From positions 13,233,427-13,297,426 of the forward strand of contig OX388321.1 in NCBI GenBank assembly GCA_947579605.1: DNA of 64,000 bases, in the 5' to 3' direction. The stretch comes from Athripsodes cinereus (lineage: Eukaryota; Arthropoda; Insecta; Trichoptera; Leptoceridae). Shown piece by piece: positions 11,601 through 22,976 of the stretch. The notes under the pieces are model-generated. The model saw only the letters and a list, made by a program, of their open reading frames with translations. It searched no databases and was not told the origin of the DNA. Each line of letters starts with the position of its first letter. Position 1 is the stretch's first letter. Both the position numbers and the translations under genes were made by a program.

Positions 11601-12959
11601 CTTCAACATGTAAAAGGCTAGTGCCATGAATTGTTGAATAAAGAATAAAATATCAGAACAATTTAAACAATATTTCACTTTTTGTGTTGATAAAGTTTGA
11701 GTGGACTGGTTAGTCTTGACTACAGGACAACTTAAAAAGGAAAAGTAAGAAGAGAGTAATGTGAAAGATTAAGATCATACATAAATTTTGGAATATGATA
11801 AATTTTGAATTTGTAATAGACTTTATACCAACCTCACTGAATTCTTCATCATCTTGTACTATATCATCAGTATTTCTATTACTCTCTGAAAAACTAAATA
11901 AACTATCTGATGCATCTTCAAAGTTGCTCAGATCTTCTGTCATATAATAATCTGCATCCGATGTTTGAAATAATTCATTTGAATCCAAAATAACAGAAGC
12001 ATTTCTAAAACTGGATGTCAAAGTATCGGAACATTTGAAATAGGATTTCAATTTCAGTTCAGCTTCAGTTGTTTTCTGTTTGAATTTATAAAACTCTGTC
12101 AATATCCCACTGCATGTTTTACATATTTTTATTGGAAGTTTGTCATTTTCATTTACTTCTATGGATAGGCAAGTTCGAATCATCTCAGAGTAATCAGAGG
12201 TGGGAGAAAATATATCCATTAAATTTTTACTGCTATGAGCACACAGCCGACATAATTTCTTGCTGGATATTTTTGGAGATGAATTAGATCTCTTAACTAA
12301 AAATTTTAATTGATTTGTAATATACTTAAAAATTGATTGACTTTTTTAGAATAAAACAAGACGTCATCTCAGCAACAATACTCCCAAAGTAGCTATGTTG
12401 ATTTTTTGAGCACAATAGGAATTATTTGAATTTTTCGTACACATTTGTCATATCACAAGTATACTTATATTTTTACGATTGACTGATTTGTAAGTTAAGT
12501 TTGAGTTTGTCTGGTGTTATTTTATACTACAGCACATTAATTTATTGTCAACTTTTTTAAGTTTGACTAATTGTAGGTTAGATCCTTTTGTGCAATAGCA
12601 TTGTATACGAAAATGTAAACAATTCATTTCGAGCTCACAAAATCGACCAAATTCAGATGGGCTATAACTTCCCAGGTGAAATATAATAAAGTAAATATTA
12701 ATAACAAAATTCATACATTGTAAATATACCAATAAATAAGTAAATTATTATTACCTTTACGAAATAATTCTATTATTCTTTCAGAACTATGTACATTTTT
12801 CCCATTTGAACGAAAATTTTGAAGAGTTATGGAAGATCCACAAGTTTCATGGAATCTCAAAACTAAGTCATTTAGCGTTTCTTGAGGAAAAGCTTCGATT
12901 GTAGCATAATTCCCAAAATCTGTTTTCAGTGTTACTGTTGTAATATTATTTATTTGCAT
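8616..12959 (-). CDS. ZAD and C2H2 zinc-finger transcription factor, 10 exons
   Basis: Exons: 12959-12755, 12296-11833, 11374-11134, 10647-10484, 10058-9970, 9847-9715, 9459-9334, 9256-9132, 9018-8899, 8658-8616. All boundaries are GT-AG, phases match and total 570 codons with the TGA. Residues 1-68 form a ubiquitin-like-looking module. Residues 84-130 are a zinc-finger-associated domain (CRLC ... CKTC, Cys 84, 87, 127, 130), which in insects mediates dimerisation. An acidic linker rich in Asp, Glu and Ser follows, then about ten C2H2-type fingers. The later ones are canonical with TGERPY and TGQKPH linkers; the third ends HIQNC, and the fourth (CKYCNNSF) lacks a clear last histidine. Expected role: nuclear sequence-specific DNA binding; target unknown. 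ATG chosen because it is the first in the open exon and splicing from it restores the ZAD's first CxxC. Exon 6 is partly duplicated (see 9615-9795). Confidence 0.88.
9615..9795. repeat. 94-bp tandem duplication of exon 6 end and splice donor
   Basis: Two adjacent copies offset by exactly 94 bp (ACTCACTTTAGTCTCTG at 9615 and again at 9709; TTACATGAAAA at 9691 and 9785), essentially identical over about 86 bp. On the minus strand each copy encodes a C2H2 finger (SCKECPRSF...HMKSH) and a GTGAGT donor. The upstream copy is the exon used in the model. The second lacks an acceptor, and read-through into it reaches a TAA shortly after the first donor. Confidence 0.85.
10885..11012 (+). repeat. GATGGTATAG-type repeat in intron 3 of the ZAD gene
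   Basis: Carries the AGATCTCCCACTC start and the ACATGCCGTGATGGTATAG end; the middle is rearranged or deleted compared with the copy at 18320. Confidence 0.6.
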
Positions 12960-14492
12960 TTTCCAATTATATCACCAAACAAAATAAATAAATAAAAAGG
13001 AATAGGCTGAGGTTATTTCTACCCATTTTTTTTTTTTTTTTTCTTTTTTACCATAAACAACCTGAGGTAAATAAATATATTTCTATATTTCTGTCCTTTT
13101 CCTAAATGAAACAAAAACTGTGAAAGCACTTTTCTATGGTTAATCTATGGCATAAAACCATAGATATATATACTATGTAGTATATATATCTATGCATAAA
13201 ACACTTCTTTCCGGCTTTTGTCAGGTTTTCTTTTTGCCGCCCATGTTGATATAATTCATTTTATAATCCAGAAATTTAACCCATAAACGACTAAAAAACA
13301 CTCAATTTGTAGAAAATATTTAAGAGAAAATTAAATGCAATAAAAATATCCATTAATATAAACAAAATAAAGTTAAAACACGAATTAGAAATTATTAACA
13401 AAACGTCACACAAGTCTAATGACAGTATAAACGTCAAACAAATAGTTGGTCTCTGTTATCTGTGGTTGGTATGTACTTTGGGTAGAAATAACTACTTTTT
13501 CGCGGAATATTTTTGTTTCTATACAAAAAAAAAAAAAAAATGGGTGAAAATAGCGCCTCCGAAAGGAATAACAAATTCAATAAAATGACATTTGTCAGTT
13601 TTAAGGCCATAAAGCATTGATTCATGCGGTCATGCCATAAAGAAAATAATAATAATATTATGGAATCGGAAATTCTAGTTTTTAGCAGAAAAGATCATAG
13701 AGCTATGTTATAATAACAAGACTGCGCACTCTTTGACTAAATTCAAGCAAAAATATACTCTCTAAAGTCTAAAGTCTATGAGTTAGGTTGATCTTAATAC
13801 AAATAAAGTGAATTACAATCAATTTGCATGGTCTGCAACGAGTTTGGATTTTCTTCTCCATTTCTCCCTGTTATCTGGCGGTCTCATTAATTCGACATAA
13901 TTATGTGCCACAGTTTATGTCCTTCTTCACTTGATCCACATAGGTATCTCTTGTTCGACATTTACCATAATTATTATTATCTGCCTTCGGTCTTGCCCTC
14001 CACGATGATGGTGAGCCAAGTTTAGGTGCCTAATATTTTGACCAATCCAGTTTGCTCATTGTTGGTCGTTTTTTCAAGGAGTTGCCTACTATTACCTACC
14101 CTGATAAACACCTCACATTTTCATACCAAAACAAAAACAGTGCCACGTGAGATAGCGATCGGGGGAAAAGTGACTTTTTCTAAAAATTGTTAAAACTCAA
14201 GCACCGTTACAGTTACTTCATATGATCGATGAGCTAGAAAGGAAAACAATTCTCCCCCCCCCCTTTCACTCGTTATTTTTTTTGGCCGCAGCGCGTGTTC
14301 TTGTTATGTTATATTATACTGAAATGCTGGATCGTCAATATAATACTATTTACCTAACATAACTAAAATGATCTGTGGTTATCATAAATATTCTAAACGT
14401 CAATGTCAAAAACTCCAAATGTCATTTTAAAATAAGCTGTCATTCGTGTTGTGGTTGTTGTCGTTTGAATTCGTTTATTTAATTCGTAAAAA
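12960..14492. other. Spacer between divergent ZAD and aqr genes
   Basis: The two genes are head to head, 1.5 kb apart, so this spacer must hold both promoters. No TATA box or initiator could be assigned with confidence. It contains an RTE-like LINE fragment (13815-14115), an imperfect AT-rich palindrome at 13163-13192 and a C9 run near 14258. The small frames at 13434-13625 and 14393-14608 are not supported as genes. Confidence 0.55.
13815..14115 (-). pseudogene. RTE-like LINE 3' fragment
   Basis: Clearly related to 33093-33400: both carry the block GTCTGCAACGAGTTTKGAYT, followed by TTCTTCTCCATT and CCTCCACGATGATGG-like sequence, the latter encoding the GRGRPR-type C terminus on the minus strand. 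Several indels destroy the frame. Confidence 0.65.
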
Positions 14493-17400
14493 ATGAAAGT
14501 TGATCCAGCCGCTTCAGCCATTCCAGCTGAAAAACAAAAATTACCTCCTCCAACAGTTTCGCAGATAAATGCTGATAGAATAACACAGGTATAACAATCA
14601 TTTTCCAAACATAACCTAAAAAATACACATTAAATGTACCGGCTTAATCAAAACTATTGTTTGTGATATAATTTCAGTTAGCCAATCAATACTGGGCTCC
14701 AAACACACAAGATGAACACATGCTATACGATCCTCAAATTATTGAAGATATTTATAATCAGGAAATCGTTGGTTCCAAGTGAGTGTTTTGATACAAATAT
14801 TTTACTAATCTTGTAATTCAATGACTCCAGATATTAACTTATATGTTTTTTCAGTTTTTCAACTCGCCGCATTATGATGTTGGAATTTTCTCAATACCTG
14901 GAAAATTATCTTTGGCCCAACTATGTGACTGATAAGTCCTCATATGCTCACATGATGTCCATCATTGTCATGCTAAATGAGAAATTCAGGGAGAGAGTTC
15001 CTGTTTGGCAGGTAACTCATTTTTTTAAAAAAAAGATGTATCTGAGTTTTGTTATAAACCCAAATACAACCTTTCATAGCAAGCTAAAAGCTTGTGTCGT
15101 GAAAGGGGAGTTTGTCGGCACTTGGGATCGAACCACAGACTCCTTGTTCATGAGGCCGAGACTCTATCACTGTTCACTATAATAATGCAGGTTTTTATGA
15201 AAGTATTTAGAAACTTGGTAGTTGCGTTTTTGGTATTCAATCTGAAGATTCAGAAAACAATCTACATAAATAAAGGAATTTTTGTATACCTTTAGTGTTG
15301 CTGATAGAAACATAGGGAGGAAAAAAGGGCTCTTCTGTTAACATTAAGTTTTTTCAGTTTATTAGTTTTGTATATGTGGAGTGAATTTAAATTTTCCCTA
15401 CTTAATGAAAATCCGTGTTAGAAAAATATGTGTTTTATTAATTCAGTTATGCACCAATACAGTGAACTTTGTGTAGATTGACACCTTCTTCCTTCAAAAT
15501 CTTATTGTATAGTAGCATTGTATCTCCTGTGAAACAAGTTCTACTGATACACCTGGTATTAGTTTTATATTTATTAACAAAAGGAAGATGAAAGTACACA
15601 ATAAATTTAAAACATGTAATTTGTATTTTATTTTAGGCATTACAAAAGACTCCAGACCATTTCAGTGGTTTCTTCTCTCAGCTACTCCATGCCTGTCTGG
15701 ATAATGAAAACAATACAGACATTAGAGAACAGACAGCACAGTTAGTTCTCTTCAACAGATGTTGTGGGAGTATGGAAGTCACCCTCTGTAGAGATCAAGT
15801 CAAGAGGCTGGTGTCGCTTAGTATGTGGGTCAGCCTGCAGCCCAGTAAGTGTGAATTCAAATTTGGATTCAAAGTAAACCCAAAAACAGTGTTGTCTTAA
15901 GTAGAGTAGATTGAATGTGAAAGTTAATAGTTATGTGGAAAGCTGTCAACTCACAAAAATCTCATCTTTAAGATAAAATATTCTTTGTTGTTACCATAAA
16001 TAATCAAATAAAAATTGTAATAATTTTTGACTAAATTATAGACACTTCTATAATGATTTTTTTAGCCGAATTTACAATTGAGTAAAACTACAAATTTCTA
16101 CAACTCTAATTGCAATTTTTGTCAAGTTGACAACTTCAAAAATTCAAAGTTTTTCATCGATTTTTAAGTTATACATACCATCACGCCGCTTCCCTCGCGG
16201 GGTAGGCAGAAAGGATTGAGCGCCACTTCCTTCTATCCTTGCATACATCTTTCGCTTCCGTCACTGTCATACAATTCCTCATGCATGCTCTCCTGTTCAA
16301 CGTGCTCAACACGTGACCGTCCTGTAGGATTTGATATAAATGATCTTGCCATTTCATCCTAGGACGTCCACGTCTCCGAGCACCATTCCTCTCATCCAAA
16401 TATATCTTCTTAGTCATTCTGTCCTCATTCATTCTTTCCACGTGCCCAAACCATCTTATTTTTAAGTTTCGTGGTTATAATGTGTAGAATCTGTCTTCTG
16501 ATCATTAAATCTTCATCTTATAATTCTAATATATAATATTTTTAGGGAGAAGGGAACAAGAGTTTAGAGCTGTACCAAAGTGGCGTAAGTATTGGAAGGC
16601 AATTCAGAAGAAGGATAAACCAGAACAGGCTGAGCGATTGCTGTGGGAGAGAACATTCCTTCAAAAGTTAATGATTAAGTTCATGAGAATACTAGAATCT
16701 ATTCCGGAATTTGGAGATGTTGACCTTAATAAGATTAGGTATGTAAATTTTTTCTTAATAATATTTTGCAGCCAAGTATTGAGCAACTATTAGATCTTCT
16801 ATTTATTTTTTCAAATATAAAAAATATAGAAGTATCTTTGTTGTGTCATGTTTATAATATTCAGTTATAGTTGTCCAAAAGATTACTTTTTTGCTGTGTA
16901 CAAAATCGGTTTCAAAGACCCTCTTTCACAATGACCTGTTCCTATGTAAAGTAGGAAAAAGTGACTTCATTGGCATCTTCTCTCTCTCTTATGCAGCTAT
17001 TCCTGTCCACTGCTTAACATAAGCCTCCCCCATATGTCTCCAGGCATTGGCATAGAGTCTCTCTAAATGAAGAGGGCTTGTTTCTTCACTAAGTTCATAA
17101 TATGGAGTATTGGAGTGTGAAACTAAAAATTTAAGCAAATGTAGTTGTATCTACATATCGTTCCCCACTTGTGAGAGATGGGTTAGCTAATGTCAATATG
17201 CCAAGCTTAGGTAACCCATCACATACGATTTTAATGAATTTTTAATAAAAAGTTGCTGTGACCAAGTTATGAAATAGATCTATGTTATAAATTCCTATAG
17301 TTTCTGAATCGTGAGGGTAATACATTGTTTTCTATTAATACTATAATTCTTTGCAGATATTGTGAACGTTTCCTGGAACTAGTGATAGATTTAGAGGCTC

Positions 17401-17510
17401 TTCTTCCGACTAGACGCTTTTTCAATGCTGTTATGGATGACTGTCATATGGTCGTAAGGTGCCAGCTTTCCAGTCTCCTGAAAAGACCTGAAGGAGGATT
17501 GTTTGGACAG
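14493..17510 (+). CDS. aqr: Aquarius intron-binding protein, 5' part only
   Basis: Exons: 14493-14588, 14678-14778, 14855-15011, 15637-15844, 16546-16738, 17357-17510, with consensus GT-AG junctions and compatible phases, giving 303 codons without a stop. The product matches the N terminus of Aquarius (IBP160): [35 protein letters not shown]-like SMWVSLQP and [11 protein letters not shown] are in the family's order. In the full protein (about 1,450-1,500 residues) this is the start of the alpha-helical ARM-like region; the SF1 helicase core lies far downstream. Aquarius binds the intron upstream of the branch point in the spliceosome. The last exon ends in a good donor (CAG|GTAAGT), but no exon matching the following Aquarius sequence was found on the plus strand in the remaining window. 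Either a large rearrangement, an assembly join or a gene fragment. Introns 3 and 4 carry a SINE and an RT fragment. Confidence 0.9.
15025..15175 (-). repeat. SINE family 1 in aqr intron 3
   Basis: Poly-A end at 15022-15034 (as T/A-rich run), then the conserved AAGCTAAAAGCTTGTGTCG, GTGAAAGGGGAGTTTG and the B-box-like GGGATCGAACC in reverse. It starts 14 bp after the exon 3 donor, so it is very close to the splice site. Confidence 0.85.
16170..16445 (-). pseudogene. Endonuclease/RT C-terminal fragment in aqr intron 4
   Basis: Minus-strand open frame of 86 codons with the LINE C-terminal landmarks [26 protein letters not shown] and RSILSAYP, then a stop. It is the best-preserved copy of this fragment here. 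Antisense to aqr. Confidence 0.8.
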
Positions 17511-18055
17511 GTAAGTAATTTTAAATTAATTACTGCACCAAAGTAAAACAAATAATTTATTACAAAAGTACCACTTCATCAACTATTTCCTCGTATTAGA
17601 ATTTCGAGTAAATTAAAAGGGTGGGGTGAGATATCGTAATCTACGCGTGCTATATGCATCTTAACAGATGCACCGGGAAACTCGAGACTCATTTATCTAT
17701 TAGGCAATGCAATCTCGTATTAAGTAAATAATACTTTATTTACCATTCTTGATAAAAGAGGCTACGATCTAAAGGATTTGCAAATTTTCATTATGTCTCG
17801 ATGTTTATTAGGGTGAATTATTTATAAAAAAATTATCTTTCTTGTAGGGCACAGTGCTAAAAACCTGCAAATGGTCTGAAAAAATCTGCTTAATACGTAA
17901 TTTTAAAATTTAACAACTCTCTCTGCCCCCAGTTTGATGTCAAATAATTGTTAATATCAAAATTTCAAGGTCATATATGTATTACCATGAAAATGGTGTG
18001 AAATGAAATTAGCAAAGAAATCACATATTATAGAAAAAATAATATAATTAAGACT

Positions 18056-18250
18056 ATTATTTATTTATCGTGTCGAAACCCAGAAAAAATAACAATTGAT
18101 TTGATCTCCAGTACTGCGCAAAACGCACAGCGGGTGGAGATGCGTAAAAAATATCCTCCATAGTGCAAGTGACAGGGCACAATGGACACTCCAACAAGTG
18201 TGGCATGGTCTGTGCTGCACCACAGTCACATGCTCCGGATTCGTCCTAAG
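18056..18250 (-). pseudogene. CR1/Jockey-type LINE ORF2 C-terminal fragment
   Basis: The minus strand reads GACDCGAAQTMPHLLECP, then CTMEDIF and VRFAQYWRSN, ending at a TAA near 18058. The CxCG...QTMxHLLxCP pattern is the conserved zinc-knuckle-like C terminus of non-LTR retrotransposon ORF2 proteins. Only about 60 residues remain. Confidence 0.75.
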
Positions 18251-18319
18251 ACTAAAACTCCTGTTAATTATGAAAACATATTAATTCAGAACTCCGATAA
18301 AATATTGAATAATTATTGT

Positions 18320-18578
18320 TAACTTCCCGTGGAGCACCCGGTAAAGAATTGGTCTCCCACTCTTCTGCGTAAGTTTTCGAGTGTCCTGTAAAAGGCAGGT
18401 GTTCGAAAAAAATAAGACATTTTACATCTTAAATTCAGCGTTGAGGTTTGCCACCCATCCTGAATGTCTTGATTTTATACTGGCACGAAGAGGACAGTTT
18501 GTATGTTTCTTACATACAGCTGATCTGCTGGCTACCCCACTTGTGGGATATGCCGTGATGGTATAGTAGTATAATTAT
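18320..18578 (+). repeat. Full-length GATGGTATAG-type SINE-like repeat
   Basis: Best reference copy: GAGCACCCGGTAAAGAATTG, GGTCTCCCACTC, AGTTTTCGAGTGTCCTG, AAGGCAGGTG, GAGGTTTGCCACCCATCCTG, ACTGGCACGAAGAGGAC, GCTACCCCACTTGTGGGAT, then GTGATGGTATAG with a TAG tail. The 61-codon frame across it is spurious. Confidence 0.8.
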
Positions 18579-19047
18579 TGTTTTTAAGAAAAAATTTACT
18601 ATAACTTAAAATGTTACAAAATCTCACTACCTTTACCATCAACATCAACATACTCCGTCATTCGGATCTAGATACAAGTAAAATACATGTTACAGGAATA
18701 AAAAAACGGCATATTATGTTAAAGATTTAAGATTTATTTCATTGATTTATACTATTATAATATTAATAATACTGCGTATGTGGGATTCGTGTACAAACTG
18801 TTTTTCTTACATTGTGTGTGTGTGTATAAAAGGCCACTGTTGTGTAACAATTGATAATATTATATCCTATATACTTTTATTCTATTACTAAGCACCCTAA
18901 ATATATGATTCCACACCTAGCGACAGAAATGTTAGCTTACAATATCACAATGGTGGACAGCAATACATTTTATTGTAAATTTGTTTGGGAGTGTTGCCAA
19001 CAAAATCTGCAGATTACTGTTGCATAGCTTCATGTAATATGTTGCGT

Positions 19048-19162
19048 AGCTTTGCAGCATCATACCTACATCAATGGGGACTTGCAGACCCTTGGTTATG
19101 TGTGTGTGGTGCTGAACAAACAACTGACCATGTGGTGAATAAATGCCCTCAATACTTTTAAC
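19048..19162 (+). pseudogene. Second LINE ORF2 C-terminal fragment
   Basis: The plus strand encodes SYLHQWGLADPWLC, then VCGAEQTTDHVVNKCPQ, then a stop. It has the same CxCG..QT.xH...CP signature as 18056-18250 but a different element and the opposite strand. Confidence 0.75.
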
Positions 19163-19976
19163 AATGAATTGTGAGCACTCAGTTTAAGATCGTAAGACGT
19201 GATTTGTCGGCTGCGAGATCTAGAGGTATGCAAACCATGTAAAGCCCATTTGTATTATTTACTCAGAAACGCTCTCATACAAATTTATAGTGAGCATAGT
19301 ATTACTGATAGCCATTGTGAGATAATCGAAATGAAGTTGCTGCCTGATGTTGCCGCAAAGTGCAGAAACATACCATTATATTTTCTTATGTCATTCGCGA
19401 TAAATCATCTTAAAATAATTCAGAATACTAAACCACTTTTAAAGGAGGCACTTTTTAAAATAATTGTTTTTGTAGGAACAATTTAGTTGAAGCTCTTCAT
19501 TGGCATTTTGAATATAAAGTTTCATGTATTTTTATTGCTGTATAGGTGACTAAAAAGTTGACAAAATTGAGAATACGGTTTTGTCTTATGAGCATCAATA
19601 TAATTTTTGTTAAGTGGTAAAACAATTACTTTTTTTTAAATCAATGTCTAAAATAACAGATGTTAAATTAATTGACTTAATTAAATAAATTATAGATATG
19701 TTATTTTTTTAAATATAAATTTGCAAAAAATACAAAATAAATATTTTCTCCAATCAAATAAATGTGATTAAATGCACCTATAAAAATAATTTCATTTAAT
19801 TATTATAATAGTAGAAACAAATAAAAAAAAATTAAATATAAATATGCAAGAATTATAATAAAAATATTGTCTTTTGAAATTCATAATATTCTTTGGAGTT
19901 ATACAAATCTTTACTTTGCAAAATTAACAAAAGATATAATGTGTACCGTCATTGCAAATTTAATATTAACTATCTT

Positions 19977-20145
19977 TTTTTTTTTTTAAAGATATACCTG
20001 GGTTTTTGTTACAAACACAAATACAACCTTATACAGTTTTCACAGTTAGCTAAAAGCTTGTGCCATGAAAGGGGCCGGCACCTGGGATCGCACCGCGCAC
20101 CTTTGTGCACGAGACCGAGACTCTACCTCCAGGCTACCGGAACTC
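19977..20145 (-). repeat. SINE family 1
   Basis: T-run at 19975-19987, then CTGGGTTTTTGTTACAAACA, AGCTAAAAGCTTGTG and the reversed tRNA-like head ending ACCTCCAGGCTACCGGAAC. Slightly shortened around AAAGGGG. Confidence 0.85.
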
Positions 20146-20699
20146 ATACTACAAACTGTACTTTATCTTCACTGAAATTTAAGTGATTAATTATTTACTA
20201 TTGTACATCAGTTGCAAATAATTATCCACAAAATTCAAATTCAATCATATTACAAAATGATAAATCTTTTATATTCGCCTTTAGATTCATATTAAGAATA
20301 TCCTTGATGTTTTTCACACTAATTACTAGTCAATTAATTGCAAAGTAATAAGACTTGCATTTAATGTCATTGGTTTAAGAAATAAAACACATTAAAACAA
20401 TATATAATGAAAATATTAGACAAAATAAAAAATAACTATGAATAGAAAATCATAATTGCGTGTATATGTACTAGATAATTAATTTTATAAATCAAATTAA
20501 GTATTCAATAATTATTGTTCACATGAAAAATAAAACTACATTTATAAATAAGATATGTATTGTCTGGCCACATAAATTGAATAATGAAAAATTCTTAATA
20601 ATATTTTTAATAAAAATCATTTCTTTTTGAGAGATTCAGTTGAAAGTCTTACCAAATGTAAAAAGAAACATTTTATCAAATGGGAATTGTATTCTATTC

Positions 20700-20935
20700 T
20701 ATTCTATTCCCTCACGCCGTATCCCAAGTGGGGTAGGCAGAGAGAACGGAACGCCAATTAGATCTGTCCTTACATACTTCTTTCGCCTCCTCCACAGTCA
20801 CACAATTTCTCATGCACGCACGTCGATTTCTCTTACTCAAAACACGGCCGTCCTTGAGAATTTGATCTACATGTTCAAGCCATGTAGTTCTCGGACGCCC
20901 ACACTTCCTCACACCCCTCCTTTCAGCCAAGTATT
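20700..20935 (-). pseudogene. Endonuclease/RT C-terminal fragment
   Basis: Minus-strand frame of 72 codons with [27 protein letters not shown] and SVLSAYP. A TATTC microsatellite (about 20693-20712) abuts the LINE 3' end, as in a simple-repeat tail. Confidence 0.75.
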
Positions 20936-21144
20936 TTTATCCTATAAAACAAAATGGTATTTGAGATTAAATTTATCGTTTATTGAAAATTTATTTTGTG
21001 CTTTTATATTGTAAATTACTGCAATAAAGTTGTGAAATTCACAAATACTCAGTGTAAAGGGTAAATACTTAATAATGTGGATCAAAAGGAATCGGAATCA
21101 TTGAAAAATATTATATTTTGATCGAAATATATCATCATCATCAT

Positions 21145-21232
21145 CGCCCTCAACGTTCCTCTTGGGAGCACAGGGCAGAAATCAGCCTCCTCCATTCAGA
21201 GCGTCTCTGTGCCTGCGCATATACTGACAAGT
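21145..21232. repeat. GAGCACAGGGC dispersed repeat
   Basis: Blocks TTGGGAGCACAGGGCAGAAA and CATTCAGAGCGTCTCTGTGC. The same pair of blocks recurs at 52540-52645 and in part at 42030-42092 and 46955-47020. Class unknown. Confidence 0.6.
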
Positions 21233-22976
21233 AATTTATATATCACATATGAAGAGATTAAAATTATCATAAATAATAAAGAATAAGTAAATACATATAT
21301 TATATTACACAATACAACATTAAAAAAATTGGAAAAAAGGAAAATATAAATTTGGGTATGAGATTTATACGTATTTCTCTTTTATAATAAAACATCAGCC
21401 ATATATATTAAGATTCATATATTGTTAATAACCCGTAGCATGCACATAAGATAAGACCTCATATAGTGTATCATTTTTTTTGTTTCTATTTTGACAAAAG
21501 ATCTCGATAAATAAGCGTACATAAAAACTTATTTTGATTCATTAAACTGGGATTGTTATAAATATAGATTTAATTTTACTTTCATAAGGAATGATTTCAC
21601 ACTTGGAATTAACAGATTTTAGCGGAATGTAATGAATTTAAAAAAAATGTGTATTAAAAAAATCTCAATATACACTAATAGAAATACATTTTATTGGTAT
21701 AAAAATAATCGGCAAGAATAAAAAATAATACGTAAGGATAAATAAAATATAATAATTATGAAATGTATTAAGTACTTGAAAGAAATAAATATGTAAACCT
21801 ATAAATTAATATCAAAGTGAAAAAAGAAAATGTCTATATAATATTTTTAAAAAGATTATGTAAAAATGGACGTCTTTTAATCAAAGTCTTTTTATAAGAT
21901 TCTTGAAGGAATGATTCGTATTGTTATTAAACTATTATTTATCGTAAAAAAATCACAACTACATTTTGCTGCTCTGTTTTAAATGTTAATAATTGACATA
22001 CTTATAATTATACAAATCATTCATCCATTAGTCACTGATTGTCATTTTTTACTTTAAAATTACACTTACATGAATATATTTAGAATTGCTTTTTGATTTC
22101 AAAAAAATCAAAATAATAAATTTTGATTATTAGACAATTACGAAATGAAATAAAATGAAGAATGATAAAATTTGTCCGATAGACATTGGCATCTTCAACT
22201 TAATATTGTCTGGCCATTATTATAATATACAAATTAATCATAAACAATTGTTTGATACCTACACCTCTCCCCATTACTTATATACATATGATATGTATAT
22301 CATCTTCAAATTTGATACAAATACATTTAATAGCAATCTCATGGCATTGGATATTCTACAACATCAAACCTTTACATTAAATAATTATTGGCAATGTAGA
22401 AACTGGCAGTTGTTTATTTTGTTCTTTTTACGAAAACTTTGAATGTTGTTTACGTAAGTTTCAGATCTCTTTATTTATCCGATTTAAAATAGATTATTAA
22501 GGGTATAATGAGAATCACAGTGGTGGTCCTATTCACACATATGAAATTTGCATCAAGTATCCGACAAGTTGGCAATCGATATGTTTAGTTTTAAATCACA
22601 AAATCCTCAAAAGAAATACAAATGTTCTGATATAATATCTATTTTTATGATGAAATTTTTATGATTATATACATTGTTAGCCCAATGACATATTTTCACA
22701 GACTTCATCAATAATATTACAAATCAGCTTTGTCTGCTATGACTTCAGTTATCATCGATGTGTGAAACAAATTATCTGAAATTTTCAATATAACTGATTT
22801 GATATGATTAATGCCATTTTGATATTTAGATTTAACCAAAATCTAGTTTAAATATGTCGTTATTGTGATATTAAAGTTTTGCACATGAAAGTGCCAAAAG
22901 TTGGAAAAGATTGTTTATACATTCAATGCAGATTTCACAGTATGAAAAAGCGCTTTTGTCTTAATAATAGATAAGG

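Larger units (their letters stand above)
17511..22976. other. No gene; LINE fragments, SINEs and AT-rich DNA
   Basis: Checked for the missing Aquarius exons on the plus strand; none found. The stretch holds two LINE C-terminal fragments (18056-18250, 19048-19162), a GATGGTATAG repeat, a family 1 SINE, an RT C-terminal fragment and a GAGCACAGGGC repeat. The frames at 19199-19486 and 22155-22442 show no recognisable domain. 21.3-22.9 kb is very AT-rich with nothing identifiable. Confidence 0.55.

Noticed and set aside
12517..12732. Additional exon between ZAD exons 1 and 2
   Set aside because: The available acceptors put it out of frame with exon 1, whereas the acceptor at 12297-12298 joins in phase and restores the ZAD.
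13163..13192. AT-rich palindrome as a regulatory operator
   Set aside because: An imperfect TA-repeat palindrome in AT-rich DNA is expected by chance; no supporting context.
19199..19486. 95-codon ORF as a gene or aqr continuation
   Set aside because: No similarity to the expected Aquarius sequence and no recognisable domain; it lies among LINE fragments.
20640..21014. 124-codon plus-strand ORF
   Set aside because: It is the antisense shadow of the endonuclease/RT C-terminal fragment at 20712-20930.
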